Origin: Strigops habroptila
Lineage: Eukaryota > Chordata > Aves > Psittaciformes > Psittacidae
Assembly (NCBI RefSeq): GCF_004027225.2
Contig: NC_044298.2
Span: 186,001-250,000, forward strand
Direction: 5' to 3'
Length of the DNA stretch: 64,000 nucleotides
Below are positions 12,601 through 20,879 of the stretch, piece after piece. Under the pieces are notes generated by a model that searched no databases, was not told where the DNA came from, and worked only from the letters and a program-made list of their open reading frames with translations. The position numbers and the translations under genes were made by a program. Within the stretch, counting starts at the first letter, position 1; each line of letters starts with the position of its first letter.

Positions 12601-15600
12601 GGTTGGGGAGCATTGAGGTACCTCTGGCTCTTTGCTGGAGAGCTTGGCAGTCACCAACGCTGCTCTCCCCTTTGCCTATGTGGCTCCAGGAGGTGGTTTG
12701 CCACTGCAAGAAGCTGACCAAGAAGAACAAGGAGCAGCTCTCGGAGATGATGTCCATAGACAAGCAGAAGGGGCTCAAGTCGCTCAGCAAGGAGAAGCGG
12801 CAGAAGCTGGAGGCCTATCAGCACCTCTTCTACCTGCTGCAGGTGGGGCTGGTGGGGCTCTGCGGTGCCCACCACAGCCAGGGACCCTGCCACCCTGTGA
12901 TGTTTGGGGTGATGTTGGTTTTCCTCATCCCTGCAGACGCAGCCGGTGTATCTGGCCAGGCTCATCTTCCAGATGCCCCAGAACAAATCCACCAAGTTCA
13001 TGGAGTCAGTGATCTTCACGCTCTACAACTACGCGTCCACCCCACGGGAGGCTTTCCTGTTGCTCCAGCTCTTCAAAGCAGCGCTGCAGGAGGAGATCAG
13101 GTGGGTGCACCCCATAGGGACCCTCTTTGGGTCCTCTCCTGGGGGCAGGACTGGGAAAAGGCTGAACCAGGGGCAGCAGTTTGGATGCAGCGATATTCTC
13201 TGGCTGCTGCCTCCTGCATTGGAGAACAAACACGGTGGTTGTGCTCCAACAAGTCCCTCCCCTTCACTCCATCCATCCTGCCTCTCCCCAGCTCCAAGGT
13301 GGATCATGTCCATGACATCCTGCTGGGGAATGCCACAGTAATCCGGATGGTGGTCAGCTTCTACCGCAACGCCCGCGGGCAGAACGCCCTGCGGCACATC
13401 CTGGGGGGCCCAGTGCAGCAGGTCCTGCAGGACAAGACCCTCAGCATCCGCACCAACCCTGTGGACATCTACAAGGCTTGGATCAACCAGACCGAGTCAC
13501 AGAGTGGCCAGAAAAGGTCAGGGCAAGGGGGCTCTGTCCTTGGCCCAGTCCACATGGTGAGGATGGATGTCAGGATGGTGATGGGGGTCCTTTTCTTCTA
13601 TTCACAGCAAGCTCCCCTATGAGGTCAGCCCCGAGCAGGCTCTCAGCTACCCCGAAGTCCAAAGGCGGTTGGATATCTCTATCCGCAACCTCCTCGTGGT
13701 GACGGACAAGTTTGTCTCTGCCATCACCTCTTCTGTAGACAAGATCCCGTATGTATCTCAATGGTTTGTGGGCACATCCCTGTAGTGCTGTTGGCTGGAA
13801 GGTCTTGGAAAGGGAGGTTGGGTGACGGGGGAGCTTCCTGGCTCTGTAGTTACCGGCTCCATCCTCCTGTCAGGCAGTTGCAGAGAGCGATAAGGTCCCC
13901 CCTGAGCCTTCTCTTCTCCAGACTAAACCCCCCCGGGTCCCTCAGCCGTTCCTCATCACACTTGTGCTCCAGGCCCTGCACCAGCTCTGTCGCCCTTCTC
14001 TGGCCCCGCTGCAGCACCTCAATGTCTCTCTTGTAGTGAGGGTTTCCCCCAGGACTGGCAGCAGGGGCGGGAGCTGAGGGATGCTGCAGCCACCAGCCCC
14101 TGCTATGGGCTCCTCTGTCACCCCAAGGCAGGGGTGATGGGCAGGAGGGATGGGGCAGGGTGGCTGAGCTGGTGCTGCCCCACACGCTAACAGCCCTCTC
14201 CCTGCCCTCTCCTCAGCTATGGGATGCGCTACATGGCCAAAATCCTGAGGACATCCTTGGCTGAGAAGTTCCCCAAGGCCTCAGCAGAGGACATTGACAA
14301 GGTACCCCGGGGCAGGGGGGGGTCTGCACGGCATGGTGGGGGCATCCCACTGAATGTGCATGTGAAGGTCCAGGTTCCCTCTCAAAGGTCAAGTCCTCTT
14401 GACTTAAAAACCCCTTCAAGCCAATGCTTTCTTTGAGCCACTAAGGAAATGCCAATGGTGGGCTCTTCCCTGCACTGCTGTCCCCTCCAGGAGGGTCAGT
14501 GCAAGGGTGGAACAGCCTTCCCTGTCGTGTGCCTTAGGTCGTGGGGAACCTGCTCTACTACCGCTACATGAACCCTGCCGTGGTGGCCCCCGATGGCTTT
14601 GACATCGTGGAGCTGTCGGCCGGGGTGACCCTGCACCCCGAGCAGCGCCGCAGCCTGGGCTCCATCGCCAAGGTGCTGCAGCACGCGGCCGCGCACAAGC
14701 CCTTCGACGGGGACAACGCGCACCTCTGCGGCGTCAACCAGTACCTGGAGGAGACCCACCACAGGTTCAGGTGGGCACCACGGTGGGAGGGTGGTGCCGA
14801 GGTGGTGGCGGGGGTCTGGGGCTGAGCCAAGAGGTCCTTAGAATCATAGAACCAGAGAATCAACCAGAGTGGAAAAGACCTTTAAGATCATCAAGTCCAA
14901 CCATTCCCCGGCACTGCCACCACTGACCCATGGCACTGAGGCCTCTGCTACACTGTGTGCGAACACTTGCAGGGACGGTGACTCCAGCACTGCCCTGGGC
15001 AGCCTGTTCCAATGCCTGAGCACCCTCTGGGGAAGGAATTGTTCCTCAGCTCCATCTAAACCCCCCCTGGTGCAGCTTGAGGCCATTTCCTCCTGTCACC
15101 CTCTCTGCAGAAGGTTCATCTCTGCTGCCTGCAGCGTCCCTGAGCCAGAGGAGAGGTTTAACATGGACGAGTACTCAGAGATGGTAGCAGTGGCCAAACC
15201 CGTCATCTACATCACAGTGGGGGAGCTCATCAACACGCACAAGGTGAGGGCATCAAACTCATCCTCAAACATAGAATCCCAGACTGGTTTGGGTTGGAAA
15301 GGGCCTCAAAGCTCCTCCAGCTCCAACCCTTGCCGCGGGCAGGGACACCTTCCACTAGAGCAGGTTGCTCCAAGCCCCTGTGTCCAACCTGGCCTTGAAC
15401 ACTGCCAGGGATGGGGCAGCCACAGCTTCTCTGGGCACCCTGTGCCAGCGCCTCAGCACCCTCACAGGGAAGAGCTTCTGCTTTATCTCCAACCTGAACT
15501 TAACTGCTCCAGCCCCTGCTCATCCTCGTGGCCTCCTCTGGACTTGCTCCAACAGCTCCATGTCCTTCTTATGTAGGGACACCAGAAGTGCACGCAGTGC

Positions 15601-18461
15601 TCTGAGCGGGGTCTCGTGCAGGCTCTGTTTCTTCTGCTCCCACCTCCTGGGCTTTCTGCTGCATCTCCGTTATCCCACCACCAGCACAGCTCCTCCTGGC
15701 CCTTTTTCCCCACTTTTTAAGCAAGCAAATAATCCCCGTTCTGCAGATTCTCTGCTGCTTGTCCTTGTCCTTCCCTGAACCTCCTGACTTTGGGCTTCCC
15801 TCTTGGGTGCAATTGTTCCCCACTGCCCTTTCTCCCTGTTCCTGCTCCTTTGCCGCTAACTCTCCTCCCTCACACCCAGCTCCTGCTTGAGCACCAGGAC
15901 TCCATCGCGCCGCAGCACGGGGACCCCCTGCACGACCTGCTGGAGGATCTCGAGGAGCTTCCTACGCTCCAGTTCCTGGTCGGTGGGTAGAGCTCTGGGG
16001 TCCAGCACCTCGGAGGACGGAGGCTCCTCCAAGCTTGTTCCTGCATGAAGCTCTTGCTGGATTGCTTTGGGCATGGGGAAAACCATTCCTCAGAGGCCAA
16101 CTCAGGCTCTCTCTGCCCTCACAGGGGAGAATGTTGCCAGCCCAGTGGACACCAGTGCTGAGCAGATGCTCTCCCAGCTCAGCAAGATGGAGATGTCCCT
16201 CACCCTCACTGGGAAGCTGGTGCCGGTGGCCAGCAGCGAGGAGAGCGACACCAGGAGCTTGTTGCTGAGGTGAGGATGGGCTCTGCAGGCTCCATGGGGT
16301 TGGGATGCTCAAGGAGGGCAAGAAACCCTTGGGAGGCAACTAAAGGTGCTGCTCTGGTGGAGCAGAATAATGGTCTGGAGTTGGGTGCCTGACCTCTCCC
16401 TCTGGTCTCCAGCACCAAACAGATGCTGGTGGATGTGATCCAGTCCCAGCCAGGAGATTCCCTCCCAGAGATCCTGTGGACACGGGCCTCGGAGTGTGAG
16501 GTGGGATGTACAGTGCTGCTGCCAGGGATGGGTTAACACCTTGCTTGGGGCAAGAGCAAAGAAGCCCTGGGCACAAAGGTGTCCAAGCTCCAAGGCTTGG
16601 CCACTGCTCTCATGCTCCAGCAGTGGCTGGGCTCTGTTCTTCAGAGACAGCAGATGGGCCAGGAGAGACTCGTGGGGGGGGGGGGGGGTGTGATTGCTCC
16701 ATCTCCTCACATCCCATTCCAGCCATGCACCAGGCTCCCCCTCTCCTCATTCCCAGGAAGCCTCCCATGCCCACCTCATGCACAGGCGAGCACTGCGGGA
16801 TGCGCAGACCCCGGCCAAGCTGCAGCGCAACCGGTCCCTGGCTGCCAACAGCCAACTGCCCATGGAGGAGAAGAAGCGCAAGATCATCCGCAACCTGCGT
16901 CGCCTGGAGAGCCTGGGGCTGGTGGACTCAGCCCATCAGTACCAGGAGCTCATCAACGAGCTGGCCAAGGTGGGCTGGGGGACACAGAGCTAGGGAGGTC
17001 ACCTCTAACCCACCTGAGTTCCCGCTCTGGTCATAGAATCGCTGGATGGGTTGGGTTAGAAGGGACCTTAAAGACCCTCATCCAGCTCCAACCCCCTGCC
17101 ATGGGCAGGGACACCTTCCACTAAAGCAGGTTGCTCCAAGCCCCATTGAACACTGCCAGGCATGGGGCAGCCACAGCTTCTCTGGGTAACTTTGGTGCTT
17201 CCTGAAAGCTCTAAATGAATTCTATTGGCATCATTTCCTTCAGGACATCTGGAACCAGAGGCGGTACCGGCAGCACCGCAAAGGGGAGCTGCTGAAGCTG
17301 AGACAGACCCTGCACGGCCTCAATGCCAAGACCTTGTTTTATGAAGAGCAAATTGATTATTACAACCAGTACATCAAGACTTGCCTCGACAACCTGGCAG
17401 CCAGCACCAAGTACGTTTCCTTACCAAAACCCCTCTCTCTTTCTAATTGCTGTCTGGATGTTGTGAGCCCTGGAGATGTTGGGGGTCCCAGGGGTCATGT
17501 GTGGCTGGAGACCAGCTCCATGGGCTCTTCTCTTCAAGGGTGAGTGGGAAGAACAAGAAGCTGCAGTCACTGCACTACACGGCGGCCCGGCTCTTTGAGA
17601 AGGGAGTGCTGCTGGAGATTGAGGACCTGCCCCACAGCCAGTATGTAACCCCTGGTCCATCCCATGGGATGAGCTATTGCAGTGGGCAGGGAGAGGAAAA
17701 TAACCTGGGAGGATGGTGCATGTGGGGCCACCCGAGGATGGGATGAGTTGGTTTGGGTATTACTTGCCACAGCTTGCCCAGAGAAGCTGTGGCTGCCCCA
17801 TCCCTGGCAGTGTTCAAGGCCACGTTGGACACAGGAGCTTTAAGGTCCCTTCAACTCAAACCATTCCATGATTGTATGAGTTGGGATTTGGAGGGGGTTT
17901 GGGCTGTGGGTCTGGTCTCTGGGGATTGTGCTGGGTGGGCGATCCACTCCTTGCTTGCGTTAAAGCCATGAAACCCCTTTTGGTAGCCAGTGCCTCTGTC
18001 CCTTTAGGTTCAGGAATGTGATTTTTGACATCATCCCCTGCGAGGAATCGGGCCGGTTCCAGGTGAAAGCCAAGTTCATGGGGATTGACATGGAGAGGTT
18101 CCAGTTGCACTACCAGGTAAGGAGCATATCACGGTGCCCTGGTGGGGCCAGGGCAGGGGCTTGATGGTGTCCCCACATCTGGCTGGGTCTGGGGGGGACT
18201 TGGAGCCCATGTGGACAACATCACCCTGCACCTCCATGCTGCAAACCCAGCTCCATGCTGGTCCCCTTGTCCCTGGGGGATGCTGGACCCGGGTGCTGAG
18301 GGTGGGACATGCAGGGCTGGTGGTGGTGACAGTCCCCTCTCGCCCAGAACCTGCTGCAGCTGCAGTACGAGGGTGTAGCAGTCATGAAGATGTTCGATAA
18401 GGCCAAGGTCAATGTGAACCTGCTCATCTTCCTCCTCAACAAGAAGTTCTTCAAGAAGTAA
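3673..18461 (+). CDS. IQGAP3: IQGAP3, IQ motif-containing GTPase-activating-like scaffold (38 coding exons, complete)
   Basis: Exons: 3673-3697, 4005-4092, 4424-4580, 4752-4829, 4954-5030, 5186-5253, 5456-5569, 5872-6050, 6304-6382, 7136-7299, 7462-7549, 7665-7828, 8225-8385, 8596-8720, 8857-9020, 9555-9645, 9730-9897, 9996-10138, 10212-10382, 10977-11060, 11195-11266, 11886-11955, 12305-12513, 12690-12842, 12937-13100, 13292-13516, 13608-13748, 14217-14301, 14538-14770, 15111-15243, 15880-15982, 16125-16269, 16413-16500, 16757-16969, 17244-17410, 17539-17640, 18008-18116, 18348-18461 (TAA). Every junction is AG/GT and in phase: 4,914 nt, 1,637 residues (human 1,631, also 38 exons). Domain order: CH, IQGAP repeats, WW, four IQ motifs, RasGAP-related domain, RasGAP C-terminal domain. 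IQGAP3 is a cortical scaffold that binds active CDC42/RAC1, RAS, calmodulin and actin and supports ERK signalling and cytokinesis in proliferating cells. It outmatches IQGAP1/2 in the parts I can compare. No frameshift or missing exon was seen; the second residues ([18 protein letters not shown]) differ from human but resume identity at ERLTAEEM. Confidence 0.97.
3721..3908. repeat. 49-bp minisatellite in IQGAP3 intron 1
   Basis: Nearly four copies of a 49-bp unit with starts at 3721, 3770, 3819 and 3868, almost identical. The unit carries several runs of three to five G on the plus (coding) strand, so each copy could form a G-quadruplex in DNA or nascent RNA. It starts 24 bases after the exon 1 donor. 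CpG density is high. Confidence 0.95.
4005..5253 (+). other. IQGAP3: IQGAP3 calponin-homology (actin-binding) domain, exons 2-6
   Basis: Residues about 30-145 form a single CH domain of the IQGAP type. Landmarks are [16 protein letters not shown] in exon 3, [20 protein letters not shown] in exon 4, [20 protein letters not shown] in exon 5 and [17 protein letters not shown] in exon 6. In the family this domain binds F-actin. It is near-identical to human in these stretches. Confidence 0.93.
6121..6228 (+). mobile_element. CR1 LINE 3' fragment, sense, IQGAP3 intron 8
   Basis: Short diverged piece: gaggcgctggcgcagggaag, then cagtgttcaaggccaggttgg-like sequence (here GGCGGTGTTCAAGG). No terminal repeat remains. 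Confidence 0.8.
6565..7052 (+). mobile_element. CR1 LINE 3' end, sense, IQGAP3 intron 9
   Basis: About 490 bp of 3' CR1 sequence, from the GGACATTGAGGTGCTGCAGC segment to GATTCCATGATTCGA. It belongs to the type with GTTAGATGGAGCTGAGGAAC and GCCTCAGTGCCATGGGTCAG. It fills most of intron 9 and carries no reverse transcriptase frame. Confidence 0.93.
7903..8178 (-). mobile_element. CR1 LINE fragment, antisense, IQGAP3 intron 12
   Basis: Reverse complement of the same CR1 type as at 6565 (CACTAACCCATGGCACTGAG). It ends about 47 bases before the exon 13 acceptor. Confidence 0.92.
9143..9539 (+). mobile_element. CR1 LINE 3' end, sense, IQGAP3 intron 15
   Basis: Carries the GGCTTTAACCTGCCAGAGGG type-specific segment and the common CR1 3' region. 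Its 3' end (CAAACCTGTCTGTGATCC) lies only about 15 bases from the exon 16 acceptor AG at 9553-9554. Confidence 0.94.
9996..10138 (+). other. IQGAP3: IQGAP3 WW domain, exon 18
   Basis: Exon 18 encodes residues about 664-711. The two defining tryptophans are present ([20 protein letters not shown] then EGSWQRPP), with the terminal proline. In IQGAP1 this region contacts ERK; the same role here is inference by homology. Confidence 0.85.
10464..10862 (-). mobile_element. CR1 LINE 3' end, antisense, IQGAP3 intron 19
   Basis: Starts ATAGAATCAAAGAATGG and contains the TTCCCCTGTTTCAGTTTGAA type-specific segment. Confidence 0.94.
11067..11154 (-). mobile_element. CR1 LINE 3' tip, antisense, IQGAP3 intron 20
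   Basis: About 88 bp of CR1 tail (GTTGGGTTGGAAATGACC to CCTTCCACTAGACC) inside an intron of only 134 bp. Confidence 0.88.
11555..11737 (+). mobile_element. CR1 LINE 3' end, sense, IQGAP3 intron 21
   Basis: Different CR1 type from its neighbours (AGGTGGTGGATGCCCCATCC, GACATCCAAGGCCAGGCTGG). It ends with the TGTGATTCTATGA octamer repeat. Confidence 0.9.
12937..14770 (+). other. IQGAP3: IQGAP3 RasGAP-related domain (GRD), exons 25-29
   Basis: Residues about 965-1246. Landmarks: [20 protein letters not shown] in exon 25, [16 protein letters not shown] in exon 26, [20 protein letters not shown] in exon 28 and [16 protein letters not shown] in exon 29. IQGAP GRDs bind GTP-loaded CDC42/RAC1 without accelerating hydrolysis, because the catalytic arginine finger of true RasGAPs is replaced. 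The strong match to IQGAPs implies the same here. Confidence 0.92.
13855..14045 (-). mobile_element. CR1 LINE fragment, antisense, IQGAP3 intron 27
   Basis: Internal CR1 3' segment without the terminal octamer (GGCAGTTGCAGAGAGCGATA to AATGTCTCTCTTGTAG). Confidence 0.9.
14840..15097 (-). mobile_element. CR1 LINE 3' end, antisense, IQGAP3 intron 29
   Basis: Begins AGAATCATAGAACCAGAG and runs to TTTCCTCCTGTC, about 13 bases before the exon 30 acceptor; its antisense pyrimidine run is in the polypyrimidine position. Confidence 0.93.
15270..15622 (-). mobile_element. CR1 LINE 3' end, antisense, IQGAP3 intron 30
   Basis: Begins CATAGAATCCCAGACTGG. Contains the common CR1 3' region and a diverged extension (TGTCCTTCTTATGTAGGGAC). 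Confidence 0.93.
16673..16688 (+). repeat. Poly-G run in IQGAP3 intron 33
   Basis: An uninterrupted run of about 16 G. It could fold as a G-quadruplex, and the exact length is prone to sequencing error. Confidence 0.85.
17031..17188 (-). mobile_element. CR1 LINE 3' end, antisense, IQGAP3 intron 34
   Basis: Begins TCATAGAATCGCTGGATGG. A short internal deletion follows GCTCCAAGCCCC. It ends about 55 bases before the exon 35 acceptor. Confidence 0.92.
17772..17879 (+). mobile_element. CR1 LINE 3' end, sense, internally deleted, IQGAP3 intron 36
   Basis: GCCCAGAGAAGCTGTGGCTG joins almost directly to TTTAAGGTCCCTTCAA, so about 70 bp of the usual 3' region is missing. It ends CCATGATTGTATGA. Confidence 0.9.
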
Positions 18462-18885
18462 TGGGATGGGTTGGTGGGAGGGCTGGGGGGGGGGGGTCTG
18501 TGAAAGATGCCAAAGAGAAGCCTCAGGGTCAGTGGTCCTGGGGCATTGTGTCCCCATGGCGGGGAAGCTGCTGCTTGCACCGAAGTTTTCCTGCCTGGAT
18601 GCGGCATCTACAGCCACCAGCACCCAGCTGGGGCGAGCAGGGGGCTCAGAGCTCAGCCCTGGGCACCCCCGCATTGGGGTTGGAGGCTGGCTGGGCCCCC
18701 CTACTCCTTTGGCTCACACTGATGAGAACTGGTACCAACCCTTCCTGCAGGAAGGATGCGGCTCCCGCAGCTTCTGTAGCTTTGACCTGGAGTGTCTGTG
18801 GGTGTTTGGGCTGTCCCTGTGTTTCTGACAGCCATTGCCCAAGGATACTCTGCATTCCAGACACTACACGTGCTTTTAGTGATGA

Positions 18886-18891
18886 AATAAA
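18886..18891 (+). terminator. IQGAP3: IQGAP3 proximal poly(A) signal AATAAA
   Basis: Canonical AATAAA 425 bases after the stop codon, followed by a T-rich tract (TATATATATTTCTTCCTCCC). Confidence 0.75.
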
Positions 18892-19671
18892 GGTATTTTA
18901 ATATATATATTTCTTCCTCCCCCTAAAGATGGGGAAAGGTCAGAATTAGGCTTTATATGGGGGTAGGCAGAGAGGGAGGATGGAGGCAGTAACTGTTGTG
19001 CAGCCACCCAGGGGCTGGTCTCTGGTAAATCGAGGAGCAATAGGAGAGTTTTGGGGTTTCGCAATGGATTTCCCTGCCTGCTCCGGCAGGCTGGGAGCAG
19101 GACTAGAGGAGCCACTGCTGTCCTTGGGGCACTGGAGCAGGGATGCATCCTCTCCTCTGGCCCATGATGTGGTGTGGAGCAAGCCCAAGCCGCTGTCTCA
19201 GCCAGGATCGTGGCTGCTCTGTCCCCTGGGGACGTGCTCTGGTGCTGAGTTAGTTTTAAAGTGTGACAGAATGGTTGAGTTAGGCCAGAGCTGCCTTTAA
19301 AGCACTTTCTCCTCCATGGAAGCTCCTTCCAAGTGATGGGAAAGGAGCTGGTGCCGGTCCCAAACCTCCTTCCAGCCACATCTCCTTCAGGCACAGGAGC
19401 AGCACGTCTCAAACCTGCTCCACAACAGCGTGGGTTTTGGGGGGAACCTTAACAGGAATCCCCATTGCTGCTTTGGTAACTTTGCACCTTGAGGTGGCTT
19501 AATGGTACCCTGGGACCTTGGCATTGAGGATGTCTTGTCTTTGGGAATTGATATCTGTTTATGGGATTTTGATGTAGTTTTAACTCCAAAAGCTGCAGGC
19601 AGTGGTCCCCCCTCTGCTGCGTGTGTGTATGTGCTGCATCCCTGCTGTGCTGCCTCTGCTCATGTACCCTA

Positions 19672-19677
19672 AATAAA
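19672..19677 (+). terminator. IQGAP3: Distal poly(A) signal AATAAA, probably IQGAP3 long 3'UTR
   Basis: Canonical AATAAA with a GT-rich downstream element (CTTGGGTGCTGCTTTCT at about 19,700). No other plus-strand gene ends here, so it most likely serves IQGAP3. Confidence 0.6.
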
Positions 19678-19700
19678 CCTATCTATCAGAAACCACAGCT

Positions 19701-20605
19701 CTTGGGTGCTGCTTTCTCCTCCCAGCAGCGTCGTGGTCCTCTCCTCTCCCTGGTGCTGGTTCCTTCATCCCCAAAGCTGGGGTAGCGGGGAGCTGACTCA
19801 GCCCTGAGGCATCACCTCTGCCCTTGCACGGGGAACTGAGGCCACTTTCAGACACATTTAGTTCTTAACTAACTTCTGTGATTGCTTCTCCTGAAGAGTA
19901 GGATTATATCTACAGGATGAGTTGGGATCAAGCTGCAGCACTGTTCAGGTTTTAAAAGCAGTTAAGCTGTTGGGTGCTGCACCCTCAGCAGGGACACGGG
20001 CCCTGGGTGCCTGGTACCAGTTACCACTTTTGCCTTTATTCTTCTGGTCACCATCTATGGGTGTTTCTTCTTCAGAGGAAGACCCAGCATTTCTGTGGTT
20101 GTGACTTGGGGGGGGTTATTTGTCACCAGCAGCCACTTGACACCCTGAAACTACTTATTTGTGATGCTTTGGGGATGGAGCCTGATGTAAATGATGCTGA
20201 TGAGAACCCCCAGCTCTTCATCCTTGCATCAGTCTCAGCACAGGCTGGAGGGGACTTGGTGGTGCTGGGGGAAAGGTGATGGTTCTGGCTCATGGAAAGC
20301 TGTGCCATGGCTTGGAAATTGGTGCTGGCTCCTGCCCTCTGCCCATGGATGTCGAAGAGGAGGTTAGAGGGGAAAGTTGAGAGCTGGGAATGGTGAAGGA
20401 GCCCATCAGCTTGCTGGGGCTGAGCCGTCTCCTGAGGCAGCTCCACTAGATGTCATTGCAAGCTGGGGGAATGCAGTGGCTGTGGGTGCTTTGAGCACCC
20501 TGCAGCATCACGGGGACCAGAGATACCCACCAGCACTCCCCCTGCGGGGGCCTGGATGTGACCATGGCACAGCCTTGGCAGGAGGGGAAATTGCCACACC
20601 GTGGG
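19701..20605. other. Intergenic, nothing recognised
   Basis: Non-repetitive sequence between the distal IQGAP3 poly(A) signal and the next CR1. No exon-like segment with both a protein match and splice sites was seen on either strand. Confidence 0.5.
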
Positions 20606-20879
20606 CAGGCAGGGACAGGCCAAGGGGAATGGCTTTAACCTGCCAGAGGGGAGATTGAGATGAGCTCTGAGGCAGAAGCTCTTCCCTGTGAGGGTGCTGA
20701 GGCGCTGGCACAGGGTGCCCAGAGAAGCTGTGGCTGCCCCATCCCTGGCAGTGTTCAAGGCCAGGTTGGACACAGGGGCTTGGAGCAACCTGCTCTAGTG
20801 GAAGGTGTCCCTGCCCGTGGCAGCGGGTTGGAGCTGGAGGAGCTTTAAGGTTCTTACCAACACAAACCAGTCTGGGGTT
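20606..20879 (+). mobile_element. CR1 LINE 3' end, sense
   Basis: Same type as at 9143 (GGCTTTAACCTGCCAGAGGG and AGATGAGCTCTGAGGCAGAA), nearly identical over the shared part. It ends without a clear octamer (AACCAGTCTGGGGTTCGATG). Confidence 0.94.

Larger units (their letters stand above)
16757..18461 (+). other. IQGAP3: IQGAP3 RasGAP C-terminal (RGCT) domain, exons 34-38
   Basis: Residues about 1404-1637. Landmarks: [20 protein letters not shown] (exon 34), [19 protein letters not shown] (exon 35), [20 protein letters not shown] (exon 36), [13 protein letters not shown] (exon 37), and a C-terminus ending [13 protein letters not shown]. In IQGAP1/2 this region binds E-cadherin, beta-catenin, APC and CLIP-170; IQGAP3 binding is less defined. 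Confidence 0.92.
18462..19700 (+). other. IQGAP3: IQGAP3 3'UTR region (short and long forms)
   Basis: Noncoding sequence after the TAA. The near poly(A) signal predicts a UTR of about 0.44 kb and the distal one about 1.2 kb. An AT stretch (TAATATATATATTT) follows the near signal. No CR1 fragment or further gene was seen in this stretch. Confidence 0.6.

Noticed and set aside
20606-20848. Repeated frame with [20 protein letters not shown], seen at many places
   Set aside because: It is the translation of the CR1 3' noncoding region, not a conserved gene.
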